Assembly (NCBI RefSeq): GCF_013283645.1
Contig: NZ_JABEKV010000002.1
Span: 1,371,798-1,435,797 of the forward strand
Reading direction: 5' to 3'
Length of the DNA: 64,000 nt
Origin: Sinorhizobium psoraleae
GTDB taxonomy: Bacteria; Pseudomonadota; Alphaproteobacteria; Rhizobiales; Rhizobiaceae
In this document: piece by piece, positions 33,150-43,721 of the stretch
Position numbering within the stretch: position 1 is the first letter of the stretch
Layout of the letters: the number at the start of each line of letters is the position of its first letter
Made by a program: the position numbers and the translations under genes
The notes under the pieces: generated by a model
The model's input: only the letters and a program-made list of their open reading frames with translations
What the model was told of the DNA's origin: nothing
The model's database searches: none

Positions 33150-35384
33150 ATGGCAGCACGCGGCAAATCAGGACAACGGATCGAACCTTCCTTCGGCGGC
33201 GACAGCGATGATGACGAGTTGCGTGTCGAGGCGAGCGATCGCGTGAGCGGCGGCGCCCGCCGGCCCGCCCGTGGCAAGTCCGAAGCCGGCAAGCGAAAGA
33301 CCCGCAAGCGCGGCGGCCGAGGCGGCTCCAAATCCAGCGGCGGCGGCTTTTTCGGCCTTGTCCGCAGGCTCGCCTACTGGTGCGTCGTGCTCGGCATTTG
33401 GGGCGCAATCGGAGTCGGCGGTCTCGTGCTCTATTACGGCGCGCGGATGCCGAGTGCGACTAGCTGGTCGATCCCCGACCGGCCGCCGAACGTGAAAATC
33501 CTTTCGGTCAACGGCGACATCATCGCCAATCGCGGCGCGACGGGCGGCGAGGCGCTGTCGCTCGAAACCATGTCTCCCTACATTCCGCAAGCGGTGATCG
33601 CCATCGAGGATCGCCGGTTCTATTCGCATTTCGGGATCGATCCGTTGGGCCTTGCCCGCGCCATGCTGACCAATTTGATGAGCGGCCGCATGGTCCAGGG
33701 CGGCTCGACATTGACGCAGCAGCTCGCCAAGAACCTGTTCCTCTCACCCGAGCGCACGCTGGAGCGCAAGGTCCAGGAAGTGCTGCTCGCCTTCTGGCTG
33801 GAGCAGAAATACTCCAAGGAACAGATTCTCGCGATGTATCTCAACCGCGTGTTCTTCGGTTCCAACGCCTATGGCGTCGAGGCGGCGTCGCGACGCTACT
33901 TCAACAAGTCGGCCCGCGACGTCAATCTCGGCGAGGCGGCGCTGCTCGCCGGGCTCCTGAAAGCGCCCTCGCGGTTGTCGCCGGCGCGCGACCCGGAAGC
34001 GGCGGAGGAGCGCGCGCAGCTTGTGCTCGGCGCGATGCGCGAAGAGGGCTTCGTCACCGACGCCGAAATCAAGACGGCGATGTCGCAGACGCCGACCAAG
34101 GCCAAGAGCTTCTGGTCCGGGGCCGAACACTATGTCGCCGACATGGTCATGGACCAGCTCCCCGGGATGATCGGCGAAATCAGCCAGGATCTGGTGATCG
34201 ACACAACCATCGATCTCACGCTCGAGAAGAAGGCCGAGGAAGCGATTGCCGCGGCGCTCGACGCAGACGGCGGCAAGCTCAACGCCTCTCAAGCCGCCCT
34301 CGTGTCGATCGACGGCACCGGCGCGATCCGCGCGCTGGTCGGCGGCCGCGATTATGCCGAAAGCCAGTTCGACCGCGCCTCCAAGGCCAAACGTCAGCCG
34401 GGCTCCGCCTTCAAACCCTTCGTCTATGCGGCAGCCCTGGAAATCGGCCGCACGCCGATGTCCGTCCGAAACGACGCGCCGGTCAGGATCGGGAACTGGA
34501 CACCGGAAAACTACGACCAGAAATATCGCGGCGAGGTGACACTTGCCGACGCGCTTGCCAATTCGCTGAATACGATCGCGGCCCAGCTCGTCATGGAAGT
34601 CGGCCCGCAGAATGTGGTCAAGCTCGCGCATCGGCTCGGGATCGATTCCGAGATGCAGGCAAACGCCTCGATCGCGCTCGGAACGTCTGAAGTCAGCCTC
34701 GTCGAGCTCACCTCCTCCTACGCACCCTTCATGAATGGTGGCTTCAAGGCGACGCCGCACGTCATCCGCCGCATCTCCACCGCAGACGGTACCGTGCTCT
34801 ACGAAAATACCTACGATAACCCCCCGCGGGTGCTCGACCCGGCGATCGTCAGCGAAATGAACCAGATGATGGTGCGGGTGCTGACGAACGGAACCGGCAA
34901 GAAGGCGCGCCTGAAAGGCTGGGAGGCGGCCGGAAAAACCGGCACGACGCAATCCTTCCGCGACTCGCTCTTCGTCGGCTACACGTCCAATCTGACGACC
35001 GGCGTCTGGTTTGGCAATGACGACGGCAAGTCGATGAAGAAGGTGACCGGAGGCGGGCTTCCCGCCAAGGCCTGGCATGATTTCATGGCCGCGGCCCACG
35101 AGGGCCTGTCGCCTTCGCCGCTGTTCGGAACCACCGGCGTGCAACCGGTCTTCGACGACGCTGGCGCTGTCGCAGGCGGCGGCGCCGTTCCGGACGGTTT
35201 CGCAAGCGGCAATCCCGATGCCTTCCCAGAACCGCCGGCGAGCCTGGACGGCACGGCGGCCATCGATGAGGTGCGGCCGGTCAACGAACAGAATGCCGGC
35301 GGCCCCATCCCGCCCGCAGGCGTCGGCGAGACGACCGGAGCGACCCGCCGGACGACGCTTTTCGACCTGCTGACGGGCGGTTGA
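33150..35384 (+). CDS. Class A penicillin-binding protein (PBP1A family)
   Basis: The 744-residue bifunctional peptidoglycan synthase has a long basic, disordered cytoplasmic N-terminus (about 1-65), one membrane helix (about 72-95), a GT51 transglycosylase domain (IEDRRFYSHFGIDPLG, GGSTLTQQLAKNLFLS, MYLNRVFFGSNAYG), and a transpeptidase domain with SxxK in QPGSAFKPF, SxN in ANSLNT and KTG in AGKTGTTQS. A Pro/Ala/Gly-rich periplasmic tail ends it. An in-frame TTG at 33018 would add 44 residues; ATG at 33150 was chosen, with no strong ribosome site for either. Single gene upstream of dnaK. Confidence 0.93.
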   Translation: MAARGKSGQRIEPSFGGDSDDDELRVEASDRVSGGARRPARGKSEAGKRKTRKRGGRGGSKSSGGGFFGLVRRLAYWCVVLGIWGAIGVGGLVLYYGARMPSATSWSIPDRPPNVKILSVNGDIIANRGATGGEALSLETMSPYIPQAVIAIEDRRFYSHFGIDPLGLARAMLTNLMSGRMVQGGSTLTQQLAKNLFLSPERTLERKVQEVLLAFWLEQKYSKEQILAMYLNRVFFGSNAYGVEAASRRYFNKSARDVNLGEAALLAGLLKAPSRLSPARDPEAAEERAQLVLGAMREEGFVTDAEIKTAMSQTPTKAKSFWSGAEHYVADMVMDQLPGMIGEISQDLVIDTTIDLTLEKKAEEAIAAALDADGGKLNASQAALVSIDGTGAIRALVGGRDYAESQFDRASKAKRQPGSAFKPFVYAAALEIGRTPMSVRNDAPVRIGNWTPENYDQKYRGEVTLADALANSLNTIAAQLVMEVGPQNVVKLAHRLGIDSEMQANASIALGTSEVSLVELTSSYAPFMNGGFKATPHVIRRISTADGTVLYENTYDNPPRVLDPAIVSEMNQMMVRVLTNGTGKKARLKGWEAAGKTGTTQSFRDSLFVGYTSNLTTGVWFGNDDGKSMKKVTGGGLPAKAWHDFMAAAHEGLSPSPLFGTTGVQPVFDDAGAVAGGGAVPDGFASGNPDAFPEPPASLDGTAAIDEVRPVNEQNAGGPIPPAGVGETTGATRRTTLFDLLTGG

Positions 35385-35506
35385 GCCGCCGCGCCAACCG
35401 CGCTTTACGAACGGATTCGCCGACCGCGCTGAGGCGCCGTGCCGATATCGCTCCAACGCACCTGCAAGAGCACTTGCTTTTGCCCCTGATCCCCCCGCAG
35501 AATGCC

Positions 35507-35535
35507 TTGCAGTCCGAAACGCCGGTCCTTATATA
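35507..35535 (+). promoter_or_regulatory. dnaK promoter candidate
   Basis: TTGCAG (35507-35512) and TATATA (35530-35535) are separated by exactly 17 bp and lie about 110 bp before dnaK. The preceding C makes CTTGCAG, also acceptable to RpoH in this group. No CIRCE inverted repeat is present, so HrcA control of dnaK is not indicated. Confidence 0.55.
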
Positions 35536-35646
35536 CGCCGCATCGACGCAGCCGCGGCTGCGATGAAATCTAAAGACCATCCCGTTAGGGGCTGTCCCAC
35601 GAATGCCTGACCGGGTTCCGACAGTCCGCTGCAAGGAGAGAACGAC

Positions 35647-37569
<1,923 letters not shown>

Positions 37570-37596
37570 CGTCTCTTTCGACCTTTACATCCGATG

Positions 37597-37624
37597 AGCC
37601 CGGGAGCGATCCCGGGCTTTTTTG
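37597..37624 (+). terminator. Rho-independent terminator after dnaK
   Basis: A 9-bp stem AGCCCGGGA/TCCCGGGCT (37597-37605 with 37610-37618) has a 4-nt loop and a run of six T. It suggests partly separate transcription of dnaJ. Confidence 0.85.
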
Positions 37625-37836
37625 TTGCCCTCACGACCGCCCGGCCACGGTCGATGGATGCGGACGACCACGCAACGGCACGGATGCGCGCCATTTTTCG
37701 ACAAAAAACCACGCGTAGCCCGAGTTGGCTATGGTATCACGCTTCAAGGTTTACTAAATCCTGTGGCAAGATAATCAGGCAGCAGCCGCCGGAACCTCGC
37801 GCTGGCACGCCTTGTCAACGGGACAATCTTTGAAGC

Positions 37837-38979
37837 ATGAAACGTGATCTTTACGAAACGCTTGGTGTTGCGAGAAACGCGGATGAGAAGGAGCTGAAAA
37901 GCGCCTTCCGCAAACTGGCGATGAAATATCATCCGGACAAGAACCCGGGCGACACGGAAGCGGAAAAGACCTTCAAAGACATCAACGAAGCCTATGAAAC
38001 ACTGAAGGACCCGCAGAAGCGCGCGGCCTACGACCGCTACGGTCACGCCGCTTTCGAGCAGGGCGGTATGGGCGCCGGCTTCGGCAATGGTTTCGCGGGC
38101 GGCGGCGCCGGCGGCTTCTCCGACATTTTCGAGGACATCTTCGGCGAGATGATGGGCGGCGGCCGCCAGCGGCGCTCCTCCGGCGGGCGTGAGCGCGGAG
38201 CGGATCTTCGCTACAACATGGAAATCTCGCTCGAGGAGGCCTATTCCGGCAAGACCGCGCAGATCCGGGTGCCGACATCGATCACCTGCGACGTCTGTAG
38301 CGGCAGCGGCGCCAAGCCGGGCACGAGCCCAAAAACCTGTGCGACCTGTCAGGGCTCGGGCCGCGTGCGCGCGGCGCAGGGCTTCTTCTCGATCGAGCGG
38401 ACCTGCCCGACCTGCGGCGGCCGCGGTCAGACGATCACCGATCCCTGCACCAAGTGCCACGGTCAGGGCCGGGTGATGGAAGAGCGCACGCTTTCCGTCA
38501 ACATTCCGGCCGGTATCGAGGACGGGACGCGCATCCGCCTTTCGGGCGAGGGTGAAGCGGGCCTCCGCGGCGGTCCCGCGGGCGACCTCTACATTTTCCT
38601 CTCCGTCAAGCCGCACGAATTCTACCAGCGCGACGGCGCCGACCTCTATTGCAGCGTGCCGATCTCGATGACGACGGCGGCGCTCGGCGGCAAATTCGAC
38701 GTGACGACGCTCGATGGTACCAAGTCCCGAGTGACCGTCCCGGAAGGCACGCAGGCCGGCAAGCAGTTCCGTCTCAAAGGCAAGGGCATGCCGGTGCTGC
38801 GCTCCACCCAGAGCGGCGACCTTTACATCCAGATCCAGATCGAGACGCCGCAGAAGCTCACCAAGCGTCAGCGCGAACTGCTGCAGGAATTCGAGCAGAT
38901 CTCGTCCAAGGAGAACAATCCGGAATCGACGGGCTTCTTCGCCCGGATGAAGGATTTCTTCGACACTCTCAGCGACTGA
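37837..38979 (+). CDS. dnaJ: Co-chaperone DnaJ (Hsp40)
   Basis: The 380-residue type I J-protein has a J domain with YHPDKNPG (HPD tripeptide), a Gly/Phe-rich linker (about 75-110), and four zinc-binding CxxCxGxG repeats ([32 protein letters not shown]). C-terminal substrate-binding domains follow. It stimulates the DnaK ATPase. No strong ribosome site precedes the ATG. Confidence 0.98.
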   Translation: MKRDLYETLGVARNADEKELKSAFRKLAMKYHPDKNPGDTEAEKTFKDINEAYETLKDPQKRAAYDRYGHAAFEQGGMGAGFGNGFAGGGAGGFSDIFEDIFGEMMGGGRQRRSSGGRERGADLRYNMEISLEEAYSGKTAQIRVPTSITCDVCSGSGAKPGTSPKTCATCQGSGRVRAAQGFFSIERTCPTCGGRGQTITDPCTKCHGQGRVMEERTLSVNIPAGIEDGTRIRLSGEGEAGLRGGPAGDLYIFLSVKPHEFYQRDGADLYCSVPISMTTAALGGKFDVTTLDGTKSRVTVPEGTQAGKQFRLKGKGMPVLRSTQSGDLYIQIQIETPQKLTKRQRELLQEFEQISSKENNPESTGFFARMKDFFDTLSD

Positions 38980-39033
38980 TGCCGGTTCGAATGCGGCGGA
39001 ATATCAAGCACCGCCGTCCAGGACCGAAGACAC

Positions 39034-39080
39034 TTGGGGCGTTTCGCAGTCTCGATGAGACACCGAAACGCCCCAACTCT
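39034..39080 (+). terminator. Rho-independent terminator after dnaJ
   Basis: A 13-bp stem TTGGGGCGTTTCG with its complement (39034-39046 with 39064-39076) has a 17-nt loop and is followed by CTCTTTT. Confidence 0.7.
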
Positions 39081-39090
39081 TTTGAAGCTA

Positions 39091-39133
39091 TGCTATTCCG
39101 GATGGGAAACCGTTACACGTTTCCTGAGTTATC
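39091..39133. repeat. Rhizobial intergenic repeat, family B copy 1
   Basis: TGCTATTCCGGATGGGAAAC and CGTTACACGTTTCCTGAGTT is a degenerate copy of the element better seen at 48029-48074. Confidence 0.5.
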
Positions 39134-40138
39134 TTAGCCGATCAAGTCGACTGCGAAGTAGCTAAGAGCGGCGATCAGGGCAGCCGCCGGCATGGTGATC
39201 ACCCAGGCGATGACGATGTTGCCGGCCAGCCCCCAGCGCACCGCCGAGACGCGTCGTGCCGATCCGACACCGATGATCGCGCCGGTGATCGTATGCGTGG
39301 TCGAGACCGGGATGCCGAGCCAGGTGGCGCCGAACAGCGTGATGGCACCGCCCGTCTCGGCACAGAAGCCCTGCATCGGGTTGAGCTTGGTGATCTTCGA
39401 TCCCATCGTGTGGACGATCCTCCAGCCGCCGAACAGCGTGCCAAGCGCGATGGCTGCCTGGCAGGTAATGACCACCCAGAAAGGCACGTGGAACTCCGGC
39501 CCAAGATAGCCTTGGGAAAAGAGCAGAACAGCGATGATACCCATGGTCTTCTGCGCGTCGTTGCCGCCATGCCCGAGCGAATAGAGCGAGGCGGAGACGA
39601 ACTGCAGAACTCGGAAGGTGCTGTCGACAGCGAATGGCGTCTGGCGCACGAAGAGCCAGGACACGATCAGGACGAGAAGCAGCGCCAGGAAGAAACCGAT
39701 GGCAGGCGACATGACGATCGCCCCCGCCGTCTTCAGGAGTCCGTGCCAGACGATCGCGCTGAAGCCGGTCTTGGCGAGCCCCGCGCCGACAAGGCCGCCG
39801 ATGAGTGCGTGGGACGAACTCGAAGGAATCCCGAAAAGCCAGGTGACGATGTTCCAGACGATTGCGCCCATCAGCGCCGCGAAGATCACCTGCGGCGTGA
39901 CGATGCCCGGGTCGATAATGCCGGTCCCGAGCGTTTCGGCCACATGCAGCCCGAAGAACAGGAAGGCGATGAAGTTGAAGAAGGCGGCCCAGAAGACCGC
40001 ATATTGCGGCCTCAAGACGCGGGTCGAGACGATCGTCGCGATCGAGTTGGCCGCGTCATGCAATCCGTTGAGGAAGTCGAAGAACAGAGCGACGGCGATG
40101 AGCCCCACGAGCAGCGGGAAGGCGAGCGTCGCATCCAT
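39134..40138 (-). CDS. pit: Low-affinity inorganic phosphate transporter
   Basis: The 334-residue PiT-family membrane protein carries both signature repeats: FLNGLHDAANSIATIVSTR near the N-terminus and GHGGNDAQKTMG in the middle, with about ten membrane helices. It imports metal-phosphate with protons. It is translationally coupled to the DUF47 gene (TGA/ATG overlap at 40138). In S. meliloti the orfA-pit operon is repressed by PhoB under phosphate limitation, which fits the PHO box upstream. Confidence 0.95.
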   Translation of the reverse strand: MDATLAFPLLVGLIAVALFFDFLNGLHDAANSIATIVSTRVLRPQYAVFWAAFFNFIAFLFFGLHVAETLGTGIIDPGIVTPQVIFAALMGAIVWNIVTWLFGIPSSSSHALIGGLVGAGLAKTGFSAIVWHGLLKTAGAIVMSPAIGFFLALLLVLIVSWLFVRQTPFAVDSTFRVLQFVSASLYSLGHGGNDAQKTMGIIAVLLFSQGYLGPEFHVPFWVVITCQAAIALGTLFGGWRIVHTMGSKITKLNPMQGFCAETGGAITLFGATWLGIPVSTTHTITGAIIGVGSARRVSAVRWGLAGNIVIAWVITMPAAALIAALSYFAVDLIG

Positions 40139-40782
40139 CAGACGTTCTCGATCACGATGCCGCTGATTTCGTTTGCCACGTCCTCGAAGCGATCGACGAC
40201 TTTCTCCAGTTCGCCATAGATTTCGCTGCCGATGATGTAGGCCATGGGATTGGTGGCGCCGTGACGCTGGAACAGATCCTTGAGCCCCTGGTCGTGCAAC
40301 TCGTCCGAACGCCCTTCGACACGGGTCACTTCCTCGGCAATCGTGCTGAGGCGGTGAGAATTCACGCCGATCCGATTGAGCAAGGGTATGGCCTCGGCAA
40401 CGAGATGGGCCGCCTGCACGACTGCGCCACCCATTTCCTGCATGCCGGGATCGAAGCTTTTCTGCTCGTAGAGCCGGATCGTCTTCACCGTCTTGTGCAT
40501 CATGTCGATCGCATCATCCATCGATTGGATGAGATCCTTGATGTCTCCGCGGTCGAAGGGCGTGATGAAACTGCGGCGCACCGCGAGCAGGACTTCGCGG
40601 GTGATCTCGTCAGCCTCGTGCTCGAGCGCGACGATACGATCGCAATGGCGATCTATGTCCGGTCCCCCGGCAAGCAAAGCATTCAGAGCTTCCGCCGCTC
40701 CCATGACTGTGCGCGAATGCTGCGCAAAAAGATCGAAGAATCGATCTTCGCGAGGAAGAAGCTTGCGAAATAAGCCGATCAT
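40138..40782 (-). CDS. DUF47/PhoU-like partner of Pit (OrfA)
   Basis: The 214-residue helical cytoplasmic protein of the DUF47 family is related in fold to PhoU and opens MIGLFRKLLPREDRFFDLFAQHSRTV. It contains the conserved CDRIVALEHEADEITREVL and DRGDIKDLIQSMDDAIDMMHKT. It is always found with pit and probably regulates transport. ATG at 40782 was chosen over a TTG 15 bp upstream; neither has a strong ribosome site. Confidence 0.92.
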   Translation of the reverse strand: MIGLFRKLLPREDRFFDLFAQHSRTVMGAAEALNALLAGGPDIDRHCDRIVALEHEADEITREVLLAVRRSFITPFDRGDIKDLIQSMDDAIDMMHKTVKTIRLYEQKSFDPGMQEMGGAVVQAAHLVAEAIPLLNRIGVNSHRLSTIAEEVTRVEGRSDELHDQGLKDLFQRHGATNPMAYIIGSEIYGELEKVVDRFEDVANEISGIVIENV

Positions 40783-40804
40783 TATCGATGCACCCAACCG
40801 TCGA

Positions 40805-40822
40805 TTGTCATGAAACTGTCAT
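40805..40822 (+). promoter_or_regulatory. PHO box (PhoB site) between orfA-pit and recF
   Basis: TTGTCATGAAACTGTCAT is two 7-bp half sites (TTGTCAT, CTGTCAT) spaced by 4 bp, agreeing at about 15 of 18 positions with the PHO box consensus. It lies 23-40 bp before the DUF47 start. On the minus strand a TACAAT hexamer at 40828-40823 abuts it, so bound PhoB would cover the transcription start, consistent with repression. The rest of this 309-bp gap up to recF shows no gene. Confidence 0.7.
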
Positions 40823-41091
40823 ATTGTACCCGCGATCCCAAGGAAAGTTCCGAAGCGCAAGAAAACAAAGGCTTCCCCCAGGGGATTCGGGGCCTGGCCA
40901 GACCAGATGACGCAGCGCCGCACGGACGACAGAATCGGGTCGAGGAAGCAGAAGAAGCGCGCCGGGGAAGGCCGAACGCCCGCCTCCGCGCGTTGGTTTC
41001 GCTCCGATATGACCCAGGCCCGAATATCCTTTCGCCTTGCCTTGGCGCCGCTTTCATCCTACCTGACAGCAACGTCGAATCCGGACCCGAG

Positions 41092-42216
41092 ATGCCCCAC
41101 AAGGTCTTCCTCACTCGCCTGAAACTGACCGACTTCCGCAATTACGCGACGCTGGCGCTCGACCTCGACGCGCGCCACGTGGTGCTGACAGGCGAGAATG
41201 GCGCAGGCAAGACGAACCTCATGGAAGCGGTTTCGTTTCTCTCTCCCGGTCGAGGGCTGCGTCGTGCAGCCTATGCCGAGGTTGCGCGCGTTGGGGCAGC
41301 CGACGGCTTCTCGGTCTTTGCGGCGGTTGACGGCATGGAGGGGCCGGTAGAGATTGGCACGGGCACGGCCGGCACCGACGAAGGCCAATCGCGCCGCCTC
41401 CGGCTCAACGGGACGCCGGCCAAGACCGTGGATGAATTGACCGACCATCTGCGCGTGCTCTGGCTGACCCCGGCAATGGATGGCCTCTTCACCGGCCCTT
41501 CCGCCGATCGCCGGCGGTTTCTCGACCGGCTGGTGCTCTCGCTCGACCCTGAGCACGGGCGGCGCGCCAGCGAGTTCGAGCGCGCGATGCGCAGCCGCAA
41601 CCGGCTGCTGACCGAATTTCGGCCGGACCCCGCCTGGCTTTCGGCAATCGAGCGCGAAATGGCCGGGCTCGGCGTGTCCATGGCGCTGGCGCGCCTCGAA
41701 ATGCTGGGCCTGCTGACAGCGCTTGTCGAACGAAGCCAAAGCGATGGCACTTTCCCATCAGCGACGCTGTCGCTCTCGGGCTTTCTTGACGACCTCCAAG
41801 GCCTGCCGGCCTACGATCTCGAAGAGCGGTATCTCGCAATGCTGCTGGAGGGCCGCAGCCGCGATGCCGCAGCAGGCCGCACGCTCGATGGTCCGCATCG
41901 CAGCGATCTCCTCATCCGTCACCGGGAAAAAAACATGGAGGCTGAGCGGTGCTCGACCGGTGAACAGAAGGCGTTGCTGGTCGGCCTTGTGCTCGCCCAT
42001 GCCCGGCTTGTCGGCGACATGACCGGCCACGCACCCGTGCTGCTGCTGGACGAAATCGCTGCCCATCTCGACGAGGCGCGGCGCTCGGCGCTCTTCGATC
42101 TGGTCGACGGCCTCGGCGGCCAGGCCTTCATGACCGGAACCGACCGGACCATGTTCACGGCGCTCGGTGAACGCGGCCGCTTCCTGACCGTTGCCAACGG
42201 GCAGGTTTCGGGGTGA
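41092..42216 (+). CDS. recF: DNA replication and repair protein RecF
   Basis: The 374-residue SMC-like ATPase loads RecA at gaps with RecO and RecR. It shows TRLKLTDFRNYATLALDLD, Walker A GENGAGKTNLMEAVSFLSPGRG, the RRRFLDRLV motif, signature CSTGEQKALLVGLVLAHA and Walker B PVLLLDEIAAHLDEARR. ATG at 41092 gives the usual length; the frame is open further upstream but that sequence does not look coded. Confidence 0.95.
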   Translation: MPHKVFLTRLKLTDFRNYATLALDLDARHVVLTGENGAGKTNLMEAVSFLSPGRGLRRAAYAEVARVGAADGFSVFAAVDGMEGPVEIGTGTAGTDEGQSRRLRLNGTPAKTVDELTDHLRVLWLTPAMDGLFTGPSADRRRFLDRLVLSLDPEHGRRASEFERAMRSRNRLLTEFRPDPAWLSAIEREMAGLGVSMALARLEMLGLLTALVERSQSDGTFPSATLSLSGFLDDLQGLPAYDLEERYLAMLLEGRSRDAAAGRTLDGPHRSDLLIRHREKNMEAERCSTGEQKALLVGLVLAHARLVGDMTGHAPVLLLDEIAAHLDEARRSALFDLVDGLGGQAFMTGTDRTMFTALGERGRFLTVANGQVSG

Positions 42217-42320
42217 GATTCGTTTTAGAGCGGACGAATTAGCGGTCTCCCTGCAGTTCAACGTCCTGGGACGGATCGCGCAGCAATTCAGAATCGTGCT
42301 CTACGGAAAGGGGGCTCCGA

Positions 42321-43085
42321 ATGACGATCGACGCAAAGCTCGACACCGCGGAAATCGCCCGCTACGCGCGCCATATCGTCCTGCCGGAAGTGGGCGGCGC
42401 GGGGCAGCAGAAGCTAAAGGCCGCGCGGGTGCTCGTCATCGGTGCAGGCGGCCTCGGCGCGCCGGTGCTCCAATATCTCGCCGCCGCCGGCGTGGGAACA
42501 CTCGGCGTCATCGACGACGACGTCGTATCGCTGTCCAACCTGCAGCGACAGGTCATTCACGCAACCGCCGACATCGGCCGGCCCAAGGTCGAAAGCGCCA
42601 TCCTGGCGATCAATGCGCTGAACCCGCACGTGACGGCTACGATGCATCACACACGGCTCGAGGCGGGAAATGCCGAGGAGATCTTCCGCCACTACCATCT
42701 CGTCATCGATGGCTCGGATAATTTCGATACGCGTTATCTGGCGGCAGATACGGCCGAAGCGGTACAGGTCCCGCTCGTCACCGGCGCCGTCGGCCGTTTC
42801 GACGGGTCCGTCACCGTGCTGAAGCCCTACGAAACCGACAGCGACGGCCATCCCAACCCGTCCTATCGCGACCTTTTTCCCGCCCCTCCCCCACCGGGCG
42901 TGGTTCCGTCCTGCGCCGAGGCCGGCGTGCTGGGGGCGCTGACCGGTGTCATCGGCACGCTGCAGGCGATGGAAGCGATCAAGCTCATCACCGGCATCGG
43001 CGAGCCGCTCGTCGGCCGGCTGCTGCTCTACGATGCGCTTGCCGCACAGTTCAGCACGATCCGCTACCGTCGCGGTGCCGTTTGA
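42321..43085 (+). CDS. moeB: MoeB/ThiF/HesA-family adenylyltransferase
   Basis: The 254-residue E1-like enzyme adenylates the C-terminal Gly of a sulfur carrier such as MoaD or ThiS. It has the nucleotide motif GAGGLGAPVLQYLAAAGVG, DDDVVSLSNLQRQVIH, and Cys198 in PSCAEAGVLGALTGVIGTLQAMEAIK. The two CxxC zinc pairs of E. coli MoeB are missing, so it belongs to the zinc-free subgroup. MoeB or ThiF assignment is from overall pattern. It overlaps the GNAT gene. Confidence 0.88.
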   Translation: MTIDAKLDTAEIARYARHIVLPEVGGAGQQKLKAARVLVIGAGGLGAPVLQYLAAAGVGTLGVIDDDVVSLSNLQRQVIHATADIGRPKVESAILAINALNPHVTATMHHTRLEAGNAEEIFRHYHLVIDGSDNFDTRYLAADTAEAVQVPLVTGAVGRFDGSVTVLKPYETDSDGHPNPSYRDLFPAPPPPGVVPSCAEAGVLGALTGVIGTLQAMEAIKLITGIGEPLVGRLLLYDALAAQFSTIRYRRGAV

Positions 43086-43561
43086 GCAAGGACATGGAGA
43101 AGACTCGTATCGACAGTCGCTTCGATCGCTTCGAAGAACTGCTGGCGCTGATCCTTGCATCCTTTGCGTATATGGACGGGCGGATCGATCCGCCTTCCTC
43201 CGCGCATCAACTGACGCCAGACGTGCTCCGTCGAAAGGCCGAAGACGAAATTGCCTTTGTTGCCCTCGCCGAGCGCGATCTCGTTGGCTGCGTGTTCTGC
43301 AAGCCGGAACCGGATTGCCTCTATATCGGCAAGCTCGCCGTCGCGCCCCGGTCACAACGCAAGGGCGCGGGGCGGCTGCTTCTCGCCGCCGCCGAAGAAG
43401 TGGCGCGCGATCTCAAACTTCCCGCCCTGCGGCTGCAGACGCGCATCGAGCTTTCCGAGAACCACGCCACGTTCTCGGCCTGGGGTTTCGTCGAAACCGG
43501 CCGTTCGGCCCATCCCGGCTTCACCCGCCCGACATCGATCGAAATGCGGAAACGCCTGTAG
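43082..43561 (+). CDS. GNAT-family N-acetyltransferase
   Basis: The 159-residue product has the GNAT acetyl-CoA site LYIGKLAVAPRSQRKGAGRLLLAAAEEVARDL (pattern RxxGxG/A near 92-100) and the late strand TRIELSENHATFSAWGFVETGR. Substrate unknown. The TTG at 43082 overlaps the moeB stop; an ATG at 43094 is the alternative and would remove four residues. Confidence 0.85.
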   Translation: MSKDMEKTRIDSRFDRFEELLALILASFAYMDGRIDPPSSAHQLTPDVLRRKAEDEIAFVALAERDLVGCVFCKPEPDCLYIGKLAVAPRSQRKGAGRLLLAAAEEVARDLKLPALRLQTRIELSENHATFSAWGFVETGRSAHPGFTRPTSIEMRKRL

Positions 43562-43671
43562 CGCTACTGCATGTTTCTTTAAATCGTAGCCGATTTAAAG
43601 ATAAAAACATGCAGCAATTCAAAGTGCTACAGCGTCCTTTGCGCGTCTGATAAGACGCGCGGCGCTGTAGG
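43562..43671 (-). repeat. Rhizobial palindromic intergenic repeat, family A copy 4
   Basis: CGCTACTGCATGTTTCTTTAAAT, then AACATGCAGCAATTCAAAGTG, then GCGTCTGATAAGACGCGCGGCGCTGTAG. This is the best-preserved copy beside copy 2 and starts directly after the GNAT stop codon. Confidence 0.75.
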
Positions 43672-43676
43672 ACGAC

Positions 43677-43721
43677 GCAAATCCGGACGGAGAACCGCTA
43701 CACACTTTTCCTGGATCTGCT
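43677..43721. repeat. Rhizobial intergenic repeat, family B copy 2
   Basis: GCAAATCCGGACGGAGAACCG then CTACACACTTTTCCTGGATCTGC. It follows family A copy 4 and ends at the stop of the dehydrogenase gene, so the two repeat families are stacked here. Confidence 0.6.

Noticed and set aside
33744..35456. Long open frame antisense to the class A PBP gene (570 codons)
   Set aside because: Shadow frame: composition is Arg/Gly/His-rich and the plus strand carries all GT51 and transpeptidase motifs.
35385..35646. CIRCE element before dnaK
   Set aside because: No TTAGCACTC-N9-GAGTGCTAA inverted repeat is present; only a promoter-like sequence is seen.
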